From positions 62,001 through 126,000 of the forward strand of contig NZ_JAEKKT010000123.1 in assembly GCF_019510245.1 (NCBI RefSeq): a DNA stretch of 64,000 nucleotides. The letters are read 5' to 3'. A program made the translations under genes and the position numbers. The notes under the pieces are model-generated. The model saw nothing but the letters and a program-made list of their open reading frames with translations. It was not told where the DNA came from and did not search any database. The stretch's first letter is position 1. Every line of letters starts with the position of its first letter. This stretch comes from Streptomyces sp. (GTDB taxonomy: Bacteria > Actinomycetota > Actinomycetes > Streptomycetales > Streptomycetaceae). Below are positions 16,288-23,733 of this stretch, one piece after another.

Positions 16288-17634
16288 CTAAATCTTCTGC
16301 GGAACCGGGTTGCCGGCCTCACTGATCGCCTGCCGCACCGGCACCCGCGCGAGCAGCGCGAAGCCGATGACGAAGAAGGCCACCAGCGAGATGATCGCCG
16401 AGCGGTAGCTCCCGGTCAGCTGGTAGGTGATCCCGAACAACAGTGGTCCCAGCCAGCTCATCCCCCGATCGCTCATCTCGTACGCCGCGAAGTACTCGGC
16501 TTCTTTTCCGGGCGGTACGAGATGGGAGAACAGGGACCGGGACAGGGCCTGGCTGCCGCCGAGCACGAGACCGATGCCGGCCGCCAGGGCGAAGAACCAC
16601 ACGGGTGCCCCGGCCGGCAGGAAGTACCCGGCCGCCAGCGTCACCGTCCACGCCACCAGCGACCCCAGGATCGTGCGTTTCGCCCCGTACGTCCTGGCCA
16701 GTCGTCCCATCGTCAAAGCGCCCGCCACGGCCAGCACCTGCACCATCAGGACCGCGCCGATGAGCGTCGACTGGCCGAGCCCGAGCTCCTCGGAGCCGTA
16801 GACCGACGCCTGGGAGATCACGGTCTGGATGCCGTCGTTGTAGATGAGGTACGCCAGCAGGAAGGAGAGCGTCAGCGGACGGCGGCGCATGTCCCGGGCG
16901 GTCGCCACCAGTTGACGCAGCCCTGGCGCCGTCGCCCCGGCCGCCCGGCCGCCCCGGTCGCGCAGCCGTCGCAGCGGTACGAGGGTGAAGGCGCCCCACC
17001 ACAGGCCCGCCGCGGCCAGGCAGACGCGGACCGCCTCCGTCTCGGAGAGGCCGAAGGAGTCGTGTGCGGAGTAGAGGACCAGGTTGACGATCAGTACCAG
17101 GGAGCCCGACGCGTAGCCGAAGGCCCAGCCCCGGGAGGAGATGGCGTCGCGCTCCTCGGGCGGGGCGATCTGGGGGAGGTAGGAGTTGTAGAGCATCAGG
17201 GCTACTGACTGGGCGGCGTTGGCGACGACCAGCAGCAGCCCGCCGAGCAGGTAGCGGTCGCCGTCCAGGAAGAACATGCCCGTCGTCGCCGCGGCCCCGG
17301 TGTACGCGGCCACGCCGAGCAGCTGCTTCTTGCGGCCGGTACGGTCGGCCGCGCTGCCCACCAGGGGCATGAGCACGACCGCCAGGATCACCGACAGGGA
17401 GACCGAGTAGGCGAAGAAGGAGCCCGCCCGGACCGGGATGCCGAGCGGGTGCACATAGCCGTCCGCGTCCGCCGCGTGGTCGGCGACCGACGTGAGGTAG
17501 GGGCCGAGGAACACGGTGAGGACGCTCGTCGAGTAGACCGAGCACGCCCAGTCGTAGAAGTACCAGCCGCGCTGTTCGCGCCGCAGCTCGGTGGCCTCGT
17601 CGAAGACCCCCGTCCGCACGGTTTCGGTGCCCAC
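16288..17634 (-). CDS. MFS transporter, Atg22/UMF1-like
   Basis: 448 residues with 12 predicted membrane helices. The N-terminal REQRGWYFYDWACSVYSTSV motif identifies the UMF1/Atg22-like branch of the major facilitator superfamily, whose yeast members export amino acids from vacuoles; bacterial substrates are unknown. The loop AADRTGRKKQLLG is the MFS motif between helices 2 and 3. The GTG start at 17634 is the first in-frame candidate. It follows the GDPD gene on the same strand after 39 bases, so it could be the last gene of the YczE-GDPD transcript. Confidence 0.88.
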   Translation of the reverse strand: MGTETVRTGVFDEATELRREQRGWYFYDWACSVYSTSVLTVFLGPYLTSVADHAADADGYVHPLGIPVRAGSFFAYSVSLSVILAVVLMPLVGSAADRTGRKKQLLGVAAYTGAAATTGMFFLDGDRYLLGGLLLVVANAAQSVALMLYNSYLPQIAPPEERDAISSRGWAFGYASGSLVLIVNLVLYSAHDSFGLSETEAVRVCLAAAGLWWGAFTLVPLRRLRDRGGRAAGATAPGLRQLVATARDMRRRPLTLSFLLAYLIYNDGIQTVISQASVYGSEELGLGQSTLIGAVLMVQVLAVAGALTMGRLARTYGAKRTILGSLVAWTVTLAAGYFLPAGAPVWFFALAAGIGLVLGGSQALSRSLFSHLVPPGKEAEYFAAYEMSDRGMSWLGPLLFGITYQLTGSYRSAIISLVAFFVIGFALLARVPVRQAISEAGNPVPQKI

Positions 17635-17673
17635 CCGTGCCCTCGCCTTTCCCGCAGCGGTACCGCGCGCGCC

Positions 17674-18441
17674 TCAGAACCAGACGCCGCGTTTCTGCAT
17701 GACCTCACGCAACGTGTCGATGTGATCGGTCATGATGCCATCGACGCCCAGGTCCAGGAGCCGGTGCATCCGCTCGGGTTCGTTGATGGTCCACACGTGG
17801 ACGTGCAGCCCGAGCGCGTGGGCTGCGCGCACGAAGCGCCGGTCGACCACGGGGACCCCCGACTGCGACTCGGGGACCTGCGCCGCCACCGCCGACCGGC
17901 GCACCGACGCGGGCAGTCCCCAGGAGCGCAGCCGCAGCCCGACCACACCCCGGGTGCCGAACGAGGTGGCCAGCCGCGGTCCGGCCAGCCGCTGCGCCCG
18001 CAGCACCCGCGCCTCCGAGAACGAGCCGACGCACACCCGGTCGTAGGAGTCCGTCTTCTCGATCAGGTCGAGGAGCGGCCGCAGGGCCGGCTCCGCCTTG
18101 GCGTCCACGTTCCAGCGGACGTCCGGGAACTCCTCGAGCAGCTCCTCGAAGAGGGGCAGCGGCTCCCGGCCCGCCACGCGCGCGTGCCGTACGTCCTCCC
18201 ACAGCAGGTCGGCGATCCGGCCGGCCCCGTCGGTGACCCGGTCCAGGGTGTCGTCGTGGAAGGCGACCAGCCTGCCGTCGGCCGTGGCGTGCACATCGGT
18301 CTCGATGTACCGGTAGCCGAGTCGGACCGCGCGCCGGAACTGCGCCACGGTGTTCTCCAGGCCGTCCGCGGCTCCGCCTCGATGGGCGAAGGCGATGGGG
18401 CCGGGGTGGTCCAGGTACGGGTGGCGTGTCAGCGTGCTCAC
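17674..18441 (-). CDS. Glycerophosphodiester phosphodiesterase
   Basis: 255 residues. It hydrolyses glycerophosphodiesters to glycerol-3-phosphate and an alcohol. No signal peptide, so cytoplasmic. The GDPD fold is complete: IAFAHRGGAADGLENT (catalytic HRG), YIETDVHATADG (metal-binding E-x-D), LVAFHDDTLDRVTDG (second catalytic His), WNVDAKAE, and VHVWTINEPERM with the W-T-x-N motif. The GTG start overlaps the stop of the YczE gene by four bases, so translation is coupled. Supply of glycerol-3-phosphate links loosely to the glpF/glpK pair elsewhere in the window. Confidence 0.92.
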   Translation of the reverse strand: MSTLTRHPYLDHPGPIAFAHRGGAADGLENTVAQFRRAVRLGYRYIETDVHATADGRLVAFHDDTLDRVTDGAGRIADLLWEDVRHARVAGREPLPLFEELLEEFPDVRWNVDAKAEPALRPLLDLIEKTDSYDRVCVGSFSEARVLRAQRLAGPRLATSFGTRGVVGLRLRSWGLPASVRRSAVAAQVPESQSGVPVVDRRFVRAAHALGLHVHVWTINEPERMHRLLDLGVDGIMTDHIDTLREVMQKRGVWF

Positions 18442-19091
18442 TTGCGCAGTATCGCGCGCCCGGGTGACCCCGTGGCAACGACCGTGCTGCGGCCGGGTGC
18501 CGCCGGGACGGCGAACACCTTCAGGAACAGCTGTGCGAGGGGGCCGATGGACACCGCGTAGAGCAGGGTGCCGACGCCGACCGTGCCGCCGAGCGCGAAT
18601 CCGGTGACGACTACCGCGACCTCGATCGCCGTCCGGATGAGCCGGATCGAACGGCCGGTACGCCGGTGCAGCCCCGTCATCAGACCGTCCCGGGGGCCGG
18701 GCCCGAAGCTCGCCGCGATGTAGAGCCCGGTCGCCGCCCCGTTGAGCACGATGCCGGCGGCCATCAGCGGAATCCGCACCGCGAACGCGTGCACCGCGGG
18801 AACCACGGCGAGTGCGGCGTTCATGGCGAGGCCGATGACGAAGACGTTGGAGACCGTGCCGAGGCCCGGCCGCTGGCGCAGCGGGACCCACAGGAGCAGC
18901 ACGGCCGCCCCCACGACGATGGACACCGTGCCGATGCTCAGCCCGGTGTGCCCGGCGAGCCCCTGGTGCAGCACGCCCCAGGGTTCCAGCCCGAGGCCGG
19001 CCTCCACGAGGAGCGCGGAACTCACGCCGTACAGCGTGAGCCCCGCGTAGAGCTGGACCAACCGTCGCCCGAGACGGCCTTGCGTGGACAA
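18438..19091 (-). CDS. YczE/YitT-type membrane protein
   Basis: 217 residues with five or six membrane helices: GRRLVQLYAGLTLYGVSSAL at the start, GLSIGTVSIVVGAAVLLLWV, then RIPLMAAGIVLNGAATGLYI. It is a YczE-like protein, a family of unknown function commonly found beside MocR regulators. The start is taken as TTG 19091, six bases after a GGGGGG run. Longer versions from 19277 would read through the neighbouring MocR gene start. It ends in a 4-base overlap with the GDPD gene. Confidence 0.82.
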   Translation of the reverse strand: MSTQGRLGRRLVQLYAGLTLYGVSSALLVEAGLGLEPWGVLHQGLAGHTGLSIGTVSIVVGAAVLLLWVPLRQRPGLGTVSNVFVIGLAMNAALAVVPAVHAFAVRIPLMAAGIVLNGAATGLYIAASFGPGPRDGLMTGLHRRTGRSIRLIRTAIEVAVVVTGFALGGTVGVGTLLYAVSIGPLAQLFLKVFAVPAAPGRSTVVATGSPGRAILRK

Positions 19092-19191
19092 GAGATACCC
19101 CCCGATGGTGAAGGTGGCCTGACCCGTGTCACTCTGTGGCTCGGAGGAGGAAGCCATCCATGGCCAATCCGGGGAAGGTGGACTGATTCTC

Positions 19192-20691
19192 ATGGCGCAG
19201 TGGACCTCGGTAGTGGGCGCCGCGCAGCTTGCCCGGTTGCTCAGCTCCCAGCAGGAGCGCCCGGCCGGTCCCGGCACCCGCCGTCCGCCCGCCTACCGCG
19301 CGCTCGCCGACGGGGTCCGGCTGCTGGTGCTCGAGGGGCGCGTCCCGGTCGCCGCCCGGCTGCCCGCCGAACGCGAACTGGCGCTCTCCCTGTCCGTGAG
19401 CCGTACGACCGTGGCGGCGGCGTACGAGGCGCTGCGCGCGGAGGGGTTCCTGGAGTCCCGGCGGGGCGCCGGCAGCTGGACCGCCGTTCCGGCGGGCAAC
19501 CCGCTTCCCGCCCGCGGCCTCGAACCACTGCCCCCCGAGGCCCTCGGCTCGCTGATCGACCTCGGCACCGCCGCCCTCCCGGCGCCCGAACCCTGGCTGA
19601 CCCGTGCGGTCCAGGGCGCCTTGGAGGAGCTCACGCCGTACGCCCACACCCACGGCGACTACCCGGCCGGCCTCCCGGTCCTGCGCTCGATGATCGCGGA
19701 GCGCTACACCGCGCGCGGGATCCCGACCATGCCCGAGCAGATCATGGTCACGACGGGTGCGATGGGTGCGATCGACGCGATCTGCCATCTCTTCGGCGGG
19801 CGCGGTGAACGCATCGCCGTCGAGTCACCGTCGTACGCCAACATCCTCCAGCTGATGCGGGAGGCGGGTGCCCGGCTCGTCCCCGTCGCGATGGCCGAGG
19901 GGCTCTCGGGCTGGGACATGGACCGCTGGCGCCAGGTCCTGCGCGAGGCGGCGCCCCGGATCGCGTACGTCGTCGCCGACTTCCACAACCCCACGGGGGC
20001 GCTCGCCGACGAGGACCAGCGCCGGCGGCTGGTGGACGCGGCCCGCTCGGCGGGCACGGTGCTGGTCGCCGACGAGACGATGACCGAGCTGTGGCTGGAC
20101 GACGTGGAGATGCCCCGCCCGGTCTGCGGCTTCGACCCGGCGGGCTCGACCGTCATCACGGTCGGCTCGGCGAGCAAGGCCTTCTGGGCGGGCATGCGCA
20201 TCGGCTGGGTGCGGGCGGCTCCCGATGTGATCCGCAGCCTGGTCGCCGCGCGGGCCTATGCCGACCTGGGGACGCCGGTGCTGGAGCAACTGGCGGTGAA
20301 CTGGCTGTTCAGCACGGGCGGTTGGGAGCAGGCTGTCGAACTGCGCCGGGCGCAGGCGCGCGAGAACCGGGACGACCTGCTGACAGCGATCCGACGGGAG
20401 CTGCCGGACTGGGAGTTCGAGGTGCCGAAGGGCGGGCTGACCTTGTGGGTCCGTGCGGGGGGACTGTCCGGCTCGCGGCTGGCGGAGGCGGGGGAGCGGG
20501 TGGGAGTGCGGGTGCCCTCGGGGCCGCGGTTCGGGGTCGACGGGGCTTTCGAGGGCTATGTGCGCCTTCCGTTCACCGTCGGGGGAGCGGTGGCGGACGA
20601 AGCGGCGGCGCGGTTGGCGGCGGCGGCGCGGTGGGTGGAGTCGGGGGCGAGCGGGGGGAACGGCGAGGCGCCGCGGACTTTCGTGGCGTAG
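19192..20691 (+). CDS. MocR-type regulator (GntR winged helix plus aminotransferase domain)
   Basis: 499 residues. N-terminal GntR winged helix (about 30-100: LADGVRLLVLEGRVPVAARL, then LSVSRTTVAAAYEALRAEG), a linker, and a fold-type I aminotransferase domain (120-480) that binds PLP at the Lys in VGSASKAFWAGMRIG; VADFHNPTGAL is the cofactor-binding Asn segment. Proteins of this type sense PLP or PLP-linked amines and regulate vitamin B6, GABA or transport genes. It is divergent from the YczE gene, a pairing recurrent in bacteria, so YczE is the likely target. ATG 19192 is chosen over GTG 19126 on domain spacing. Confidence 0.92.
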   Translation: MAQWTSVVGAAQLARLLSSQQERPAGPGTRRPPAYRALADGVRLLVLEGRVPVAARLPAERELALSLSVSRTTVAAAYEALRAEGFLESRRGAGSWTAVPAGNPLPARGLEPLPPEALGSLIDLGTAALPAPEPWLTRAVQGALEELTPYAHTHGDYPAGLPVLRSMIAERYTARGIPTMPEQIMVTTGAMGAIDAICHLFGGRGERIAVESPSYANILQLMREAGARLVPVAMAEGLSGWDMDRWRQVLREAAPRIAYVVADFHNPTGALADEDQRRRLVDAARSAGTVLVADETMTELWLDDVEMPRPVCGFDPAGSTVITVGSASKAFWAGMRIGWVRAAPDVIRSLVAARAYADLGTPVLEQLAVNWLFSTGGWEQAVELRRAQARENRDDLLTAIRRELPDWEFEVPKGGLTLWVRAGGLSGSRLAEAGERVGVRVPSGPRFGVDGAFEGYVRLPFTVGGAVADEAAARLAAAARWVESGASGGNGEAPRTFVA

Positions 20692-20710
20692 CGGCGGGGC
20701 GGTTCGTCGG

Positions 20711-20790
20711 CTGCGGGCCGGTGGGGCCGGTCACGCAGTTCCTCCCCAGCCTTCGGCCGGGGGTGCCCCCCCAGCGCCCCTTCAGGGCGC
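20711..20790 (+). repeat. Streptomyces palindromic intergenic repeat, copy 1
   Basis: It contains CGCAGTTCCTCCCC, CAGCCTTCGGCCGGGGG, then CCCCCAGCGCCCCTTCAGGG. It is nearly identical to the segments at 34012-34096 (inverted) and 35731-35812. Each copy sits just past a gene and has two hairpin-forming modules (CCAGCCTTCGGCCGGGG and GCGCCCCTTCAGGGGCGC), so it may act as a terminator. Confidence 0.75.
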
Positions 20791-20809
20791 ACAGCTGCGG
20801 GCAGTCGTG

Positions 20810-20850
20810 CCTCCCCCAGTGCCTTAAGGGCCTGGGAGGTGCCCCCAGGG
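20810..20850. repeat. Second palindromic element
   Basis: CCTCCCCCAGTGCCTTAAGG followed by GCCTGGGAGGTGCCCCCAGG is a complex palindrome with two overlapping hairpins, different from the first repeat. It lies between convergent genes and could terminate either transcript. Confidence 0.45.
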
Positions 20851-20908
20851 CGGCGGGTGGGCGCGGGCGGCGCCCGGCAAGCGGCGGTGAGCGTCCCCGC
20901 CCCCGGCC

Positions 20909-22465
20909 TCAGCCCTCGGCGACCGCGGCTTCCAACGGTGCCGCCTGCTCCACCACCCCGCTCCGCGGCGGCAGCAGCGCCAGTACCGCCTCGCGGTCGA
21001 CCTCGCTCGTCGCGTCGTCGTACGGATCGGGAGTCGCCGGCACCTGGAGCCGCAGCACCGGCCCGCGCCCCAGCCGCGCGTACCCCCGCCCCGGCGGCAC
21101 CTGGGCCAGCGGTGTCGTGTGCGGCGGGGCTCCCAGCGCCGCGGCCAGCTCGTCCGGCAGCGCCGGTCCGAGCACGACGCGCGCGCACGCGTGCTGTCGT
21201 ACCGCCTCGCTCAGCACGTCCGCGCTGTCGAGCTGCTCGGCGACCACCACGGTGACGTTGGCCGCGCGGCCGTGCCGGAGGGGGGCCTGGAGGAGGGCCT
21301 GCGGGTCCTTGTGGCCGTCCGCCGAGGCCAGGTGGACGAAGGCGCTCGGGCGGTCGACGAGGATCCACAGGGGGCGCCGGCAGTCGTCCGGCGGCGGATG
21401 GCCCGCCTGGCGCGCGCGGCTCAGGGCGATGAGCCGCCGCTCCGTCTCGTTCGCGGCCCACTCCAGGCTGGCCAGTGCCCCGGCGAGCCCGCACTCCACG
21501 GCCAGGACCCCGTCCCGTCCGGCGAGGCACATGTACTCGCCGGTGCCGCCGCCCTCGACGATGAGGACGTCGCCGTACTGGAGGGCCTGCAGGGCGATGG
21601 AGCGCAGCAGGGTCGAGGTACCGCTGCCGGGGCGGCCCATGACCAGCAGGTGCGGCTCGGTGGAGCGGGCGCCGGTGCGCCAGACGACCGGCGGCACGTC
21701 ACGCTGCTCGTCGCCGTACCCGAGCGGGAGCGTGCGCTGGACCTCGCTGGGGTCGGTGAACCCCAGGACCGTCTCGCCCGGCGCGGTGACGAAGCGCTGG
21801 GCGGCGATGTCGGTGGGCAGCGGGGCGAGGACGGTCACCGTGAGCCGGTTGCCCTCCTCGTCCCACGCGAAGTGGTACTCGCGGCCTCGCCCGGACTTCG
21901 CGGTGAGCAGGTTCTCGATCCGTGCGCGGGCCTGGGGCTCGCCGTCCGGGAAGTACGCGGGATAGCGGAGCAGCAGCTGGCCGAGGCGGCCCGCGTCGTC
22001 GAACTCGTGGGCGAGGAAGGCCTTGTCCCACTCCCCGCCGTGTGCGTACAGCGGCGCCGGGTCCTCGGCGGCCGAGAAGTACGGCACCAGGGCCTCGTAC
22101 AGGGACTGGAGCCGCTGGGTCTGCGACTCGTCGGGGCCCTCCGGCGGGGACGGGGCGCGGTCGCGGCCCTGCCAGGCGCTCGCCGCCATCAGGGTGATGA
22201 CGGCGAGCAGCGGCCCGTACGGCACCAGCGCCATGACCAGGACGACGGAGGCCACCAGGAACAGCAGCGGCCCGCGCTTGTCCTTGGGAGTCTCCGCCCA
22301 GCGGCGCCGCCCGGCCGAGGCCAGCCGGCTCAGCCCGCGGGTCACGGTGATGAGCGGGTGGAGGACGTCGGTGGCGTTGTCGGCGGCCGTCCGGGCCAGC
22401 TCCCGGCTCCGGGCGAGCTGCGCGCCGCCGTTGCTCAGAATGCGGGGGAGAGGGCGCCGGGCCAC
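20909..22465 (-). CDS. FtsK/TraB-like membrane ATPase with altered Walker A
   Basis: 518 residues. An N-terminal helical region and two membrane helices (about 67-97: GPLLFLVASVVLVMALVPYG, then LLAVITLMAASAW) precede a cytoplasmic ATPase domain of the FtsK/SpoIIIE/TraB type. The P-loop is LVMGRPGSGTSTLLRSIAL: the invariant Lys of GKS/T is Thr here, so ATP binding may be impaired or unusual. WILVDRPSAF sits where Walker B is expected. In Streptomyces this gene sits with a 64-residue membrane protein, as it does here (38-base gap). A role in DNA transfer or membrane organisation is inferred only from the family. Confidence 0.82.
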   Translation of the reverse strand: MARRPLPRILSNGGAQLARSRELARTAADNATDVLHPLITVTRGLSRLASAGRRRWAETPKDKRGPLLFLVASVVLVMALVPYGPLLAVITLMAASAWQGRDRAPSPPEGPDESQTQRLQSLYEALVPYFSAAEDPAPLYAHGGEWDKAFLAHEFDDAGRLGQLLLRYPAYFPDGEPQARARIENLLTAKSGRGREYHFAWDEEGNRLTVTVLAPLPTDIAAQRFVTAPGETVLGFTDPSEVQRTLPLGYGDEQRDVPPVVWRTGARSTEPHLLVMGRPGSGTSTLLRSIALQALQYGDVLIVEGGGTGEYMCLAGRDGVLAVECGLAGALASLEWAANETERRLIALSRARQAGHPPPDDCRRPLWILVDRPSAFVHLASADGHKDPQALLQAPLRHGRAANVTVVVAEQLDSADVLSEAVRQHACARVVLGPALPDELAAALGAPPHTTPLAQVPPGRGYARLGRGPVLRLQVPATPDPYDDATSEVDREAVLALLPPRSGVVEQAAPLEAAVAEG

Positions 22466-22502
22466 TGCTGTCTCCTCACGGTGCGTACGGGCTGGCGCGG
22501 CA

Positions 22503-22697
22503 TCAGAACTTGATGCCGCCGAGCAGGCTCGCCAGGCTCTCGCCGCCTGCCTTGATGCTCGGTGCGATGGCCGTGCTGGCGAGATAGAAGCCGAAGAGCG
22601 CCGAGACCGTGGCGTGCGACGGCTTCAGTCCGTCCTTGCGGAAGAAGAGGAAGACGACGATGCCGAGCACGATGACGCCTGAGATGGAGAGGATCAT
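22503..22697 (-). CDS. Small membrane protein, partner of the FtsK-like ATPase
   Basis: 64 residues: a hydrophobic N-terminal helix (MILSISGVIVLGIVVFLFF), a short basic turn (RKDGLKPSHATV), and a second weaker hydrophobic stretch. ATG 22697 is nine bases after AGGAGATCTC, a good ribosome site. It is upstream of and co-directional with the ATPase gene, which starts 38 bases on, so the two are probably one operon. Similar small proteins adjoin TraB/FtsK-like genes in Streptomyces; their function is unknown. Confidence 0.8.
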   Translation of the reverse strand: MILSISGVIVLGIVVFLFFRKDGLKPSHATVSALFGFYLASTAIAPSIKAGGESLASLLGGIKF

Positions 22698-23039
22698 TTG
22701 AGATCTCCTGGTGTCGAAGGGGGGACAGTCACCATGAGTTCTTCCAGGATCACAGCACGTATCCATATTATTAAAGGTGTAAATGGGTGAAACTCGCCTT
22801 ATTTCACCTATTTGGCGTATCGCTCCGTGTTCCGCGTCGGCCGGATCGGTCGTCTCCCGGCGCGGGAATGTGATCGTTCGGCGGGGTTGCGGTGATCTTT
22901 ACCTCGGGCAGATCCGGTCATGTGCACCCGGAGCCAGTACGCTGGCGATTCACTCGTACGGCTCTGCGGCCCGCCCGTTGCCGTACGCTCCCCCAGTCCG
23001 CGATAGTCCCCGCAGCGCACAGGAGAGGCGGTCCGGCCG
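22698..23039. other. 342-bp AT-rich divergent regulatory region
   Basis: 22755-22825 is far less GC-rich than its surroundings and carries a 12-bp inverted repeat (22781-22813). It should contain the promoters of the small membrane protein gene (minus) and the ankyrin gene (plus). Confidence 0.6.
22781..22813. promoter_or_regulatory. 12-bp inverted repeat, likely operator
   Basis: AAATGGGTGAAA at 22781-22792 and TTTCACCTATTT at 22802-22813 are complementary at 11 of 12 positions with a 9-base spacer, suiting a dimeric repressor. It is about 85 bases upstream of the minus-strand gene start. Confidence 0.55.
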
Positions 23040-23432
23040 ATGAGCGAAGCCCTCGACCCCGAGGTCGTGGAGCTGGCGACCAAGATCTTCGATCTGGCCC
23101 GGCAGGGGCGGACCGAAGAGCTCGTGGCGTACCTCGACGCGGGCGTTCCGGCCAACCTCACCAACGACCGCGGCGACTCCCTCGTGATGCTCGCCGCCTA
23201 TCACGGTCACGCCGGAGCGGTGCGTGAGCTGCTCGCCCGGGGCGCCGAGGCGGACCGGGTCAACGACCGCGGCCAGACGCCACTCGCCGGAGCGGTCTTC
23301 AAGGGCGAGACGGACGTGGTCAAGGTGCTGGTGGAGGCCGGCGCGGACCCGGCGGCGGGCACTCCGTCAGCCGTCGACACCGCACGGATGTTCGGCAAGG
23401 TGGAGGTTCTGGAACTGTTCGGTACCTCCTGA
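23040..23432 (+). CDS. Ankyrin-repeat protein
   Basis: 130 residues forming about three to four ankyrin repeats: TEELVAYLDAGVPANLTNDR, GDSLVMLAAYHGHAGAVREL, GQTPLAGAVFKGETDVVKVL, each with the TPLxxA and GHxxxVxxL consensus. No other domain. A cytoplasmic protein-protein interaction module whose partner is not evident. ATG 23040 directly follows the upstream region. It is followed by the leader-like ORF and HEAT-repeat gene. Confidence 0.9.
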   Translation: MSEALDPEVVELATKIFDLARQGRTEELVAYLDAGVPANLTNDRGDSLVMLAAYHGHAGAVRELLARGAEADRVNDRGQTPLAGAVFKGETDVVKVLVEAGADPAAGTPSAVDTARMFGKVEVLELFGTS

Positions 23433-23627
23433 CCCATCTGTTCTGACCAGCTAAAGCACACAAAACGGGGGAGGCGGTACAGGGCCGCCGAAATTTCGGT
23501 CGCGGCAGGTCGAAGTGCCGAGTCATCATGACGTCGTGATTCACGGACGCGATGGCCGGGCAGGTGTTGCCGCACCGCGCGGGCCGTGATGCGGCCCGCA
23601 TGGGCCACTGACGAGAGGCAGAGAGAA

Positions 23628-23687
23628 ATGGTCTACAGCAAGCAAGAGACGGCGGGCGCTCCGACGTTGTGTCACGCGGCCAGGTAG
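23628..23687 (+). CDS. 19-residue leader-like peptide
   Basis: ATG 23628 is preceded by GAGGCAGAGAGAA, a good ribosome site, and encodes MVYSKQETAGAPTLCHAAR, then TAG. The next ATG of a large gene is 47 bases on. Just upstream is a small hairpin (GCGGGCCG/CGGCCCGC at about 23576-23597). It looks like a regulatory leader peptide or an independent micropeptide. Confidence 0.45.
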   Translation: MVYSKQETAGAPTLCHAAR

Positions 23688-23733
23688 TGCGTGTTCTCCG
23701 GTTGCGTCGACGCTTGATGTGAGGCTGTTTCCC

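Noticed and set aside
22862..22890. Sigma-R-like GGAAT...GTT pair upstream of the ankyrin gene
   Set aside because: The spacer is about 16 bases instead of 18-19, so the match is likely chance.
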